NCBI GenBank assembly: GCA_004524595.1
Contig: SDOA01000164.1
Span: forward strand, 1-7,353
From: Candidatus Thorarchaeota archaeon
GTDB taxonomy: Archaea > Asgardarchaeota > Thorarchaeia > Thorarchaeales > Thorarchaeaceae
DNA: 7,353 nucleotides
Direction: 5' to 3'
This document shows, one piece after another, positions 1 to 5,886 of this stretch (position 1 is its first letter; each line of letters begins with the position of its first letter). The translations under genes and the position numbers were made by a program. A model generated the notes under the pieces. It had not been told where the DNA came from and made no database searches. It saw only the letters and a program-made list of their open reading frames with translations.

Positions 1-150
1 CCGCAGGCTTGATCGCATTTTGATCGCTCTAGATTAGATGGCACTAATAATCACTCCGAGTATCTTGATGAATTGATGATACTCTTGAGTACACAGTTGG
101 ATGTACCTCTAAAGCCTTCTGGAGAACGATATGGGAGTTCCATAATATGA
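1..150 (+). other. possible 3' end of an upstream gene, frame unclear
   Basis: A frame open from position 13 to a TGA at 148-150 reads plausibly like protein; its last part is LDVPLKPSGERYGSSII. A TGA lies just upstream at 10-12. A second frame (from position 2 to a TAG at 35-37) reads RRLDRILIALD, so the two pieces could be one coding end split by a frameshift. Open frames this short are expected by chance and no family is recognised, so this is only a hint that a + strand gene ends here. Confidence 0.2.
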
Positions 151-151
151 A

Positions 152-163
152 TAAAGTTATAAG
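152..163 (+). promoter_or_regulatory. possible TATA/BRE promoter for the tusA-iscS-iscU operon
   Basis: An AAAG purine block runs into TTATAAG (157-163), resembling an archaeal BRE-TATA pair. Transcription would start about 25 bases downstream, near 185, leaving a leader of roughly 20-25 bases that includes the AGGTG ribosome site at 197-201. The surroundings are AT-rich, so chance TATA matches are common and this is only a candidate. Confidence 0.35.
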
Positions 164-207
164 TCAATAAATTAACAATAGTTTACTAATAACAATAGGT
201 GTTGTCC

Positions 208-453
208 ATGACAGAAATTGAACCAGACGAATTATTGGACTGTGTAGGATTGTTTTGTCCTCAACCACTGTTCCAGACTAAACAGGCAATTGAAAGCCTT
301 AAGGGAGGACAGGTACTGGAGATTCTTGCAGATGATCCAGCAGCAGAAGAAGACCTCAAACGATTCTGCCGAAGGACAGGTCATGAATTGATCAGCGTAA
401 AGAAACTTTCTGATGGAGTCCAAAGAATCTTAATTCGTCGTAAAGCAGATTAA
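208..453 (+). CDS. tusA: TusA/SirA-like sulfur carrier protein
   Basis: An 81-residue protein of the TusA family, small cytosolic carriers that hold sulfur as a persulfide on one Cys and pass it to partner proteins. The signature Cys-Pro-x-Pro is at residues 17-20 (GLFCPQP), followed by the typical helix FQTKQAIESL, the strand ending in ADDP, and GHELISVKK later. A second Cys sits at residue 12. The frame is open from a GTG at 199, but ATG 208 is chosen because AGGTG at 197-201 lies six bases before it. The IscS homologue begins 21 bases after the stop, so co-transcription is very likely. Family membership is seen directly. A role feeding sulfur to the following IscS/IscU pair is inferred from position; other TusA relatives serve tRNA thiolation, molybdopterin synthesis or sulfur oxidation. 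Confidence 0.87.
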   Translation: MTEIEPDELLDCVGLFCPQPLFQTKQAIESLKGGQVLEILADDPAAEEDLKRFCRRTGHELISVKKLSDGVQRILIRRKAD

Positions 454-474
454 TGATGGCATGAGTTGGGGCAA

Positions 475-1644
475 ATGAAACAGGTATACCTTGATTATCA
501 GAGTGCGAAACCAGTGGACCCACGAGTTATAGAGGCTATGATGCCATATTTTTCTGAAAAGTATGGTAATCCATCAGCACTTCATCATGTTGGTGATGTT
601 GCGACAGAAGCCCTAGACGAGAGCAGAAAATCTATAGCTCGATTTATCAAAGCTGAAGAAGATGAGATTATTTTTACTTCCAGTGCAACAGAAGCAATAA
701 ACACAGCCTTGATTGGTTATGCTCTTAGAAACAGGAACAAGGGAAATCACATCATTATTTCAGAGGTTGAACACATCTCGATTCATAATATTGCTAAACA
801 TCTAGAGCGATTAGATTTTGAGATTTCAAAAGTACCTGTCGATCAGTATGGTCGTGTCAGTATAAGTAAGCTCGAGAGAAGGATTACAGAAAAGACTATT
901 CTCATCTCTATTGGATATGCAAACAATGAGATTGGTACAATTCAACCAATAAGAGAGATTGGAAAACTCGCAGAAGAGAGAGGAATTGCGTTCCATAGTG
1001 ATGCAGTTGCGGCTGAAGGGCTGCTTTCAATTGATGTCGAAAGAGATGGTGTTCATCTTATGGCACTCTCTTCAAATGACATCTATGGTCCTAAGGGCGT
1101 TGGTGTTCTCTATATGAAGAAAAAATACCGTGTCAATCCGCTCATAATAGGCGGCGGTCAGGAAAGAGGACTCAGGTCAGGCAGTGAAGATGTTGCAGGT
1201 ATCGTAGGTATGAAGACCGCTGCGGAAATTATGCAGAAAGAAATGCCAGCTGAGGTCAAACGATTCACTGAGTACAGGGATAGAATGATAAAACAGATCC
1301 TTGAGGAAATACCTGATAGTTACCTCAATGGACACCCAACTGAACGCCTCGCAAGCAATACTCATGTTAGATTCGATGGTATTGAAGGAGAATCAATATT
1401 ATTATCTTTCAAAGACAAAGGTATTGCGATTTCTACAGGTTCTGCATGTACTTCAAAGACCTTGGAGCCCTCTCATACATTGATAGCAACAGGTTTGCTC
1501 CATGAAGAGGCTCACGGTTCTTTACAAATAACAACTGGAAGGTTCAATACAAAAGATGATATTGACAGAGTCCTAGAAGCCATACCTGAAGTGGTATCAC
1601 GGCTAAGAGACCTGTCCCCAATCTACAAACCAAAGATGGTGTAA
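475..1644 (+). CDS. iscS: IscS/NifS-family cysteine desulfurase homologue lacking the PLP lysine
   Basis: A 389-residue class V aminotransferase-fold protein, the usual IscS length. It opens with YLDYQSAKPVDPRV and keeps the catalytic His (H100, in EVEHIS), the Asn pair in GYANNEIGTIQP, the cofactor-contacting Asp (D176, in FHSDA), the mobile-loop Cys (C325, in STGSACTSK) and the C-terminal TTGRFN arginine region. The internal-aldimine Lys is missing: canonical SAHKIYGPKG is SSNDIYGPKG here, so Lys is Asp202 (GAC, 1078-1080) and the adjacent His is Asn. The Gln of DATQS is also lost (DAVAA). I recall A. fulgidus IscS having the same SSND and SAKP features and acting with IscU without normal PLP chemistry. 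So it probably accepts sulfur on C325 and presents it, or a cluster ligand, to IscU rather than desulfurating cysteine. ATG 475 matches the family start; an in-frame TTG at 466 would add three residues. IscU follows after six bases. Confidence 0.9.
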   Translation: MKQVYLDYQSAKPVDPRVIEAMMPYFSEKYGNPSALHHVGDVATEALDESRKSIARFIKAEEDEIIFTSSATEAINTALIGYALRNRNKGNHIIISEVEHISIHNIAKHLERLDFEISKVPVDQYGRVSISKLERRITEKTILISIGYANNEIGTIQPIREIGKLAEERGIAFHSDAVAAEGLLSIDVERDGVHLMALSSNDIYGPKGVGVLYMKKKYRVNPLIIGGGQERGLRSGSEDVAGIVGMKTAAEIMQKEMPAEVKRFTEYRDRMIKQILEEIPDSYLNGHPTERLASNTHVRFDGIEGESILLSFKDKGIAISTGSACTSKTLEPSHTLIATGLLHEEAHGSLQITTGRFNTKDDIDRVLEAIPEVVSRLRDLSPIYKPKMV

Positions 1645-1650
1645 TAAAAG

Positions 1651-2427
1651 ATGAAGTCAACAAAATACAGTGAGAAAGTTCTTGACCACTTTCGGAATCC
1701 ACGGAATGTAGGAACCCTAGAAGGGGATGATGTTGCAGTTGGAAAAGTCGGAAATCCTACATGTGGAGATATCATGGAGGTATTCATCAGAATTGAAGGT
1801 GACAGAATTACTGATGCGAAATTTAGAACATTCGGTTGCGGATCAGCTATTGCAACTACAAGCATGACCACTGAGATGGTTAAAGGAATGACCCTTGATG
1901 AGGCATTGACAGTGACCAGGCAGGATGTAGCAGACGAACTCGATGGACTACCCCCGATTAAGATGCATTGCTCCAATCTCGCAGCTGATGCATTACATGA
2001 GGCTATCAAGAACTATCGCCGAGGAAAAGGTGAAGAGATACCTGAAGAGAAGAGAGATGACGAAGATCAAAGCTGTGTTATCGGACAGGACGAATTTCTA
2101 AACAAAGGAGTATGGTATACTGTTGATGATCAAAATGAGTTAAGAAACCAGCGAATACTTGTTCTTCATTCTGGTGATGAATCAGTAGAACAAGCACTCG
2201 ACTTAACTGAGGTGAGCGAACGAGTTATTCTCCTAACCCCAGAGAAGGAAATAATAACAACTCCAGAACTTGAGAATAGACTAGAAGAATCAAGTGTGAA
2301 AGTTCTCTATGAGTCGCGACTGCTCGAGATACGAGGCGAATATGAAGTAGAGAAGGTCTTGATCAAGAACCTTGATGAGGATGAGGACTATGAACTCTTC
2401 GTTGATGCGGTCATCATCATAGAGTAG
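1651..2427 (+). CDS. iscU: IscU iron-sulfur scaffold fused to a degenerate thioredoxin-reductase domain
   Basis: A 258-residue protein; stand-alone IscU is about 130-150. Residues 1-127 are a complete scaffold with the cluster ligands C38 (NPTCGD), D40, C63 (FGCGSA), H106 and C107 (MHCSNLAADAL). An acidic, charged linker follows (about 128-141). Residues 142-258 align by eye with the NADPH-binding half of thioredoxin reductase: GQDEFLNKGVWY matches the GE-EF--KGVSY segment, ILVLHSGDESVEQAL matches VAVVGGGDSAVEEAL, RVILLTPEK matches the strand carrying HRR, and ELFVDAVIIIE matches the VDGVFIFIG end. The redox CxxC is gone (TVDD, 157-160), the glycine loop is HSG, and the HRR phosphate motif is TPE (196-198). 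The FAD halves are absent. Reductase activity is therefore not expected; a docking or regulatory role is inferred. GGTG at 1638-1641 serves as ribosome site, and the gene starts six bases after iscS. Confidence 0.88.
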   Translation: MKSTKYSEKVLDHFRNPRNVGTLEGDDVAVGKVGNPTCGDIMEVFIRIEGDRITDAKFRTFGCGSAIATTSMTTEMVKGMTLDEALTVTRQDVADELDGLPPIKMHCSNLAADALHEAIKNYRRGKGEEIPEEKRDDEDQSCVIGQDEFLNKGVWYTVDDQNELRNQRILVLHSGDESVEQALDLTEVSERVILLTPEKEIITTPELENRLEESSVKVLYESRLLEIRGEYEVEKVLIKNLDEDEDYELFVDAVIIIE

Positions 2428-2475
2428 GTCAATGCGTCAAATACAAATCGGAGTAGGTCTGTAGCAAGAACTGTC

Positions 2476-2937
2476 ATGTTAGAGATAAGGGCAGCAGTAG
2501 ATACAGACTTCAATCTACTAAGAAACATGTACCTCGAAGAAGTTGAAAATCACGTCGAACGGGCAATAAAGTTCGCAGAAGACTTGATACACCGCTTCAA
2601 AACAATACTAGCTCTGCAAGATAACAAACTCGTAGGATCTCTTTGTTGGGACACTCGAGGAGGTTATGATGATGGAGTCATTGAACTTGTAACCATAGGC
2701 GTCAATAATGCATACAAGAAACAAGGTATTGCAACAAAAATGGTCAAGTCACTAATTGATGAGGCATCAGAATATTACGCAAGTAGAGGATACAATCTTC
2801 GGGTGATTATCTTGTTTATGGAGAAACAGAATGATGTGGCAGGAAAGTTCTACACTAATCTTGGATTCTCTGAAGAGGCCATTATTAAAAAGCTCTACCC
2901 TCATGATGATGGTGTAATATGGACACGACATCTATAA
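2476..2937 (+). CDS. GNAT-family N-acetyltransferase
   Basis: A 153-residue single-domain acetyltransferase, which moves an acetyl group from acetyl-CoA to an amine. Motif A, the acetyl-CoA pyrophosphate loop, is at about residues 71-90 (LVTIGVNNAYKKQGIATKMV), followed by a helix and a strand (RVIILFME). Motif B, VAGKFYTNLGFSEE, is at about 121-134. Length and order are normal for GNAT. The ending YPHDDGVIWTRHL recalls RimI-like protein acetyltransferases, but the acceptor cannot be told from sequence. It starts 48 bases after iscU with no obvious terminator between, so it may be read from the same transcript. ATG 2476 is used because the fold begins there (MLEIRAA); no good ribosome site is seen at normal spacing. 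Confidence 0.85.
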   Translation: MLEIRAAVDTDFNLLRNMYLEEVENHVERAIKFAEDLIHRFKTILALQDNKLVGSLCWDTRGGYDDGVIELVTIGVNNAYKKQGIATKMVKSLIDEASEYYASRGYNLRVIILFMEKQNDVAGKFYTNLGFSEEAIIKKLYPHDDGVIWTRHL

Positions 2938-3000
2938 TCAATCAAGATAATTCACTAGTAATAGAATATTCAATATACAATCGCCGGATTTGGTGGAATT

Positions 3001-3693
3001 ATGGAAAATAATGGAGGTATTGGTACACTTCAGGAAAGGTCGCTTCATGCATCTATTAAGAAACTGTACGAAACGCCAGACTCTCAAACAGAAGTGAATA
3101 TAGATGGTTACATTGTTGATGTTGTAATAGATGACCTCCTTATTGAAATTCAGACACGTAATTTCTCTGCGATAAAAGACAAGTTGTTCAGACTCATGAA
3201 AGACCATCCAATCCGATTGGTCTATCCCATTCCTAACGAGAAATGGCTTATTCGCCAATCTTTAGATGGTCTAACAGAAATAAGTAGAAGACGGTCACCA
3301 AAACAAATGAGGTTTGAGCACTTATTCGAGGAATTGGTCAGTATTCCAACGTACATTCTTCATCATAATTTCTCACTTGAAGTCCTATTAACTAAAGAGG
3401 AAGAGATACGAGTGAATGATGGTAAGGGTAGCTGGAGGAGAAGAGGTTGGAGTAATATCGATAGGAAACTTATCGAGGTGGTAGGACAACGACTGTACTC
3501 AGAACCTCAGGATTTTCTCCACTTGATCCCTGAAACACTTGTGCAGCCATTTACAACAAATTCCTTAGCTGAAACAATTGGAATCTCAAAACGCTTAGCA
3601 CAAAAAATGGCATATTGCATGCGAAAGATGAATGCACTGAAACTCATAGGAAAAGAAGGTAATTCCTATCTCTATTCCAGCCACGAAATATAA
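3001..3693 (+). CDS. PD-(D/E)XK nuclease-like protein with C-terminal winged helix
   Basis: A 230-residue cytosolic protein of a family I recall from Chloroflexota and archaea but whose function I do not know. The N-terminal half resembles a PD-(D/E)XK nuclease core: a helix with E12 (QERSLHASIKKLY), a strand GYIVDVVIDD with D40, then LLIEIQTRNF giving E49-x-Q51 in place of the usual E-x-K, and a following helix with K59/K61. A conserved-looking middle carries SRRRSPK (95-101) and GSWRRRGW (143-150). The last 45 residues (about 184-228) look like a winged helix: FTTNSLAETIGISKRLAQKM, then a wing ending in SYLYSS. GGTGG at 2992-2996 is the ribosome site, four bases before the ATG. An AATATA at 2972-2977 could be its own TATA box. 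Nuclease activity and DNA binding are inferences. The gene ends exactly where the convergent regulator ends. Confidence 0.6.
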   Translation: MENNGGIGTLQERSLHASIKKLYETPDSQTEVNIDGYIVDVVIDDLLIEIQTRNFSAIKDKLFRLMKDHPIRLVYPIPNEKWLIRQSLDGLTEISRRRSPKQMRFEHLFEELVSIPTYILHHNFSLEVLLTKEEEIRVNDGKGSWRRRGWSNIDRKLIEVVGQRLYSEPQDFLHLIPETLVQPFTTNSLAETIGISKRLAQKMAYCMRKMNALKLIGKEGNSYLYSSHEI

Positions 3694-4848
3694 CTAAGTT
3701 TGACTTTGTTTCTTCTCCATCACTTCAGAAATAGTCTGAAGGTATTTTGAAACTGGAGTTTCCCATGTATGAGTATCTCTATTATAGAGATCAAAAGGAT
3801 GAAGGTCTCTGTCACTATACCAAGTGTGAATGACTTGGAAGGCACTAGACTTGAAATAAGGTCTCATGATATCAAGACCTCTTAAGAAACCATAGAGATC
3901 CTTTGACGGAAGGTCCATTCTAACGCACCACCGGGTTTTTGATTCCATCATAATAGTTCCTGGAAAGGGATGCGCGTAGAAACTAGAAACAATATTTACT
4001 GCTGATTCTTCTACTTCAAAGAAAAATGCAAAGTATATCATCTTCTCCCAGTCGCGAAGGACAGAAAGATATCCCTTGATTATCCGTTCTCGTTCAAGAC
4101 GACGGATTTTCTTTGCTACAATAGCTTCTGAGAGAGCTAATTGCTTTGCAACCTCTTTTTGTGTAAGATCGCCATTGTCAAAGAATGCCCTAATTATATC
4201 AAAATCAGTGTTATCAAAGTCTACCAAGGGGGGAGTCTCTTCACAGGTAGTCGGAATTTTCTTCTTCCTCGAACGAAGGTTCTTCTCAATAATACTATGC
4301 CAAGAAGTCCAATCGTATGTCCACCCTTCGACTGGCTTCAAGTAGGAAAAATCTCCAAGCTTATGCTCCCAATCAGTAATGTCAAAAATAAAGAAATCAG
4401 AAACAAGTCCCTTTTCTTGAAAGACTTCTGCAATGCGTCTAGTAACATGAGGCGTGGTCACTGAATATAACGAATTAACAACATAACCAGTATAGGTTCC
4501 ATATGTTGAACTCCAAAAGTACATCGGATCAAGTTTCTTGATGAGATTCTCGATTTGCTGATCGCTACCAGGTGTGACTCGAAGCAAAAGCAAGTTCTCC
4601 CCAAGACCTAATTTTCGTTCATGGGTCAATGCTCTCGTTGGCCAGAAGGCATTATTATCTCGCATCTTTTGTAAACGGTATCGGACTGTTCTAGCAGGAT
4701 ATCCCGTTTTCTGACTTAACTCCTCAGTAGATATCTTGGCACCTAGCTCCTCAAGGGCACTAACTATCTTGATGTCCTTCTCGTCAAGGTGCCAAGTACG
4801 CGTCAGCCAATCACCTTCTGGTATAAAAAAAGTGCCAAAATAGCACAA
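3694..4848 (-). CDS. tandem Lrp/AsnC-like two-HTH transcriptional regulator
   Basis: Up to 384 residues built as two copies of an Lrp-like plan: an AsnC-type HTH (about 20-65, LDEKDIKIVSALEELG through ARTVRYRLQKM), an alpha/beta region (about 85-165), a basic hinge (RSRKKK, 192-197), a second HTH (about 211-260, FDNTDFDIIRAFFDNG through AKKIRRLERERIIKGYL) and a second alpha/beta region (about 265-345). Normal Lrp proteins have one HTH and about 150 residues. It should bind DNA in the cytosol; target and ligand are unknown. The listed upper end is a TTG directly after an in-frame stop with no ribosome site, so the first 14 residues are doubtful. The HTH begins at residue 20, and GGTGAT (read on -, 4810-4815) lies three bases before an in-frame CTG at 4804-4806, which may be the true, unusual start. 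Its stop abuts the stop of the + strand gene with no gap. Confidence 0.72.
   Translation of the reverse strand: MCYFGTFFIPEGDWLTRTWHLDEKDIKIVSALEELGAKISTEELSQKTGYPARTVRYRLQKMRDNNAFWPTRALTHERKLGLGENLLLLRVTPGSDQQIENLIKKLDPMYFWSSTYGTYTGYVVNSLYSVTTPHVTRRIAEVFQEKGLVSDFFIFDITDWEHKLGDFSYLKPVEGWTYDWTSWHSIIEKNLRSRKKKIPTTCEETPPLVDFDNTDFDIIRAFFDNGDLTQKEVAKQLALSEAIVAKKIRRLERERIIKGYLSVLRDWEKMIYFAFFFEVEESAVNIVSSFYAHPFPGTIMMESKTRWCVRMDLPSKDLYGFLRGLDIMRPYFKSSAFQVIHTWYSDRDLHPFDLYNRDTHTWETPVSKYLQTISEVMEKKQSQT
3699..3716 (+). terminator. T-rich tract after the nuclease-like gene
   Basis: The + strand is strongly T-rich just past the stop at 3691-3693, with three T-runs in 18 bases, as in archaeal U-tract terminators. 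It lies inside the 3' coding end of the convergent regulator (coding Lys/Gln-rich residues there), so the composition may be due to that protein instead. Confidence 0.3.
4822..4846 (-). promoter_or_regulatory. possible TATA element and operator dyad of the tandem regulator
   Basis: On the - strand TTTTTTATA (4822-4830) resembles a TATA box. Beside it, GTGC and GCAC half-sites flank a 7-base AT-rich centre (4832-4846), the size and form of Lrp-type operators. This would suit autoregulation, but a TATA here would start transcription near 4800, inside the gene as drawn and just past the possible CTG start, so the parts do not fit together cleanly. Confidence 0.25.
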
Positions 4849-5000
4849 TTAAGGTTGATGTTGGAGCAATGTGTACTTACGTGGTTAACAATGCTTATAT
4901 TAAACATACTCAAGAGGAGCGATTGCTCTTATCAAGTAATATTTTGGCGATTGTGGCTCATTCGTATGAGTTCAGGTAGCCGCAGGTGAGGAGGATTAGC
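4849..5000. promoter_or_regulatory. divergent intergenic region with shared AT-rich TATA-like core
   Basis: About 150 bases separate the - strand tandem regulator from the + strand winged-helix gene. CTTATATTAAAC at 4894-4905 looks TATA-like in both directions and sits about 70-75 bases or more from either likely start. A dyad CTCAT-4-ATGAG (4957-4970) lies between it and the + strand gene and could bind a regulator. No open frame of interest was seen. Confidence 0.35.
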
Positions 5001-5279
5001 TTGTCGATTAATCTCACGAAAAGTACACTCATAGTATTGGATAAATTAAGAACTGATGGGCCTATGTGTCCAGCAGAACTTGCTAAGAAGAGTGGATTAG
5101 CAATGAGAACAGTCACTCTAGCTCTCAAAACATTGCAGTCCAGTAATCTTTGTAGAAAAGTACCAAATCTGGTGGATATGCGGAAACCACTCTATCATGC
5201 AGACAATGAAAAAGTGAGAGAACTCCAAAGAAATATTGAGATCTGGAAAAGCATGGCGAATATTCATGTACCAAGATAA
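5001..5279 (+). CDS. small winged-helix (MarR/TrmB-like) DNA-binding protein
   Basis: A 92-residue one-domain protein starting MSINLTKSTLIVLDKLR. The first helix is followed by PMCPAELAKKSGLAMRTV, a clear HTH, then a recognition helix TLALKTLQSSNLC and a wing with RKPLYHADNEKV; a short charged helix ends the protein. This is the usual archaeal MarR/TrmB/ArsR-type wHTH, acting as a cytosolic transcription factor of unknown target. TTG 5001 is preferred because the purine-rich GAGGAGGA (4988-4995) lies just upstream at ideal spacing; an in-frame GTG at 4986 would add five residues (MRRIS) but would bury that site. It is divergent from the tandem Lrp-like gene, so each may affect the other's promoter. 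Confidence 0.72.
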   Translation: MSINLTKSTLIVLDKLRTDGPMCPAELAKKSGLAMRTVTLALKTLQSSNLCRKVPNLVDMRKPLYHADNEKVRELQRNIEIWKSMANIHVPR

Positions 5280-5322
5280 AATCACTTGGGGTTAAGTCAA
5301 AGGTAATATTATGAACGATGGA

Positions 5323-5676
5323 CTAGTTTTCTTCTTCTTTGTTTCCTAGAAAACAACCATTTAGTACTGCATGCATTACAGCAGCTCTAGCCACATCAAT
5401 ATCGGGTAGGCCGGTTAAAACCTCCTGACATATCCTCATTGCTGGAAGTCCGACAGGAGGGGGAAGCTTACAGCCATCATCTTGTTGAAGAACATCTACT
5501 ATTTGTATCACATCAGGAGATAGTCCAAAATCAGAGAGGACACTATATAATAACTCTAAAGCGGCATCACACAATATGCAGTGCTCACTACTATAGAGAA
5601 TGATACAGCTACATCTGCCACAATCAGTCTTTCCTGTCTCGAGGGGTAGAAGTGCTAGTTCTGTTCTTACTGTCAT
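5323..5676 (-). CDS. Cys-rich thioredoxin/glutaredoxin-like protein
   Basis: A 117-residue protein that reads as a thioredoxin-fold redox domain behind a short Cys-bearing leader. The first strand and helix IILYSSEHCILCDAALELL place a CxxC (C33-I-L-C36) where glutaredoxins have CPYC. DVIQIVDV is the next strand, VGLPAMRI (P78) has the expected cis-proline, and a strand and helix with VLTGLPDIDVARAAV complete the fold. The N-terminal piece has C19-G-R-C22-S-C24, and further Cys are at 69, 83 and 108, eight in all, enough for metal or disulfide chemistry beyond the active site. No signal peptide is seen, so it is probably cytosolic. ATG 5676 has no ribosome site; an AT-rich TATA-like element 15-20 bases upstream suggests a very short or absent leader. 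Substrate and reductant are unknown. Confidence 0.68.
   Translation of the reverse strand: MTVRTELALLPLETGKTDCGRCSCIILYSSEHCILCDAALELLYSVLSDFGLSPDVIQIVDVLQQDDGCKLPPPVGLPAMRICQEVLTGLPDIDVARAAVMHAVLNGCFLGNKEEEN
5327..5344 (+). terminator. T-rich tract after the small winged-helix gene
   Basis: The + strand reads TTTTCTTCTTCTTTGTTT about 48 bases beyond the wHTH stop, a possible U-rich archaeal terminator. It also encodes the Lys/Glu-rich C-terminus of the convergent thioredoxin-like gene, which could explain the bias on its own. Confidence 0.3.
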
Positions 5677-5886
5677 TTCTTATCAGTGAAAATATAACAA
5701 ATAATGAATATAACCTGTATCAGGAAGTCTTCCATTAATAGAATGGCTTCTAACAGTCTAAGGAACCATTTTATGAAGAGGGGTTTCTGATGATTAATGA
5801 CTTTTACAATTGTGCTGTGAGTCCTATATGAGATACCACAATCATATCCAATATCAACTTAACAAATGGACATAGCTATTGGGATA
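5677..5886. other. intergenic DNA with no recognisable gene
   Basis: AT-rich stretch between the thioredoxin-like gene and the short open frame below the methyltransferase. No tRNA-like, rRNA or repeat structure was seen. Only a weak 6-base dyad AGCTAT/ATAGCT with an 11-base loop occurs at its right end (5874-5896). Confidence 0.5.
5691..5697 (-). promoter_or_regulatory. possible TATA box of the thioredoxin-like gene
   Basis: On the - strand TTATATT lies with its centre about 18 bases before the ATG at 5676, and no Shine-Dalgarno sequence is present between them. The arrangement resembles archaeal leaderless promoters, though the distance is slightly short. Confidence 0.35.

Noticed and set aside
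1177..1200. Chance that another Lys of IscS replaces the missing PLP lysine
   Set aside because: The Lys in IYGPKG is the normal conserved one four residues on, present in canonical enzymes as well, and is not placed for Schiff-base formation.
1177..1365. Open frames on the opposite or alternate frames inside the IscS and IscU genes
   Set aside because: They lie wholly within strongly conserved genes and show no domain or start signal; they are shadows.
4076..4464. Two overlapping + strand open frames inside the tandem regulator
   Set aside because: The - strand frame has clear HTH motifs across the same DNA; the + frames have low-complexity composition and no ribosome site.
5786..5850. TGATGA-like box considered as a C/D-box small RNA
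   Set aside because: The C box has the wrong first base and no D box CTGA follows at suitable distance, with no terminal stem.
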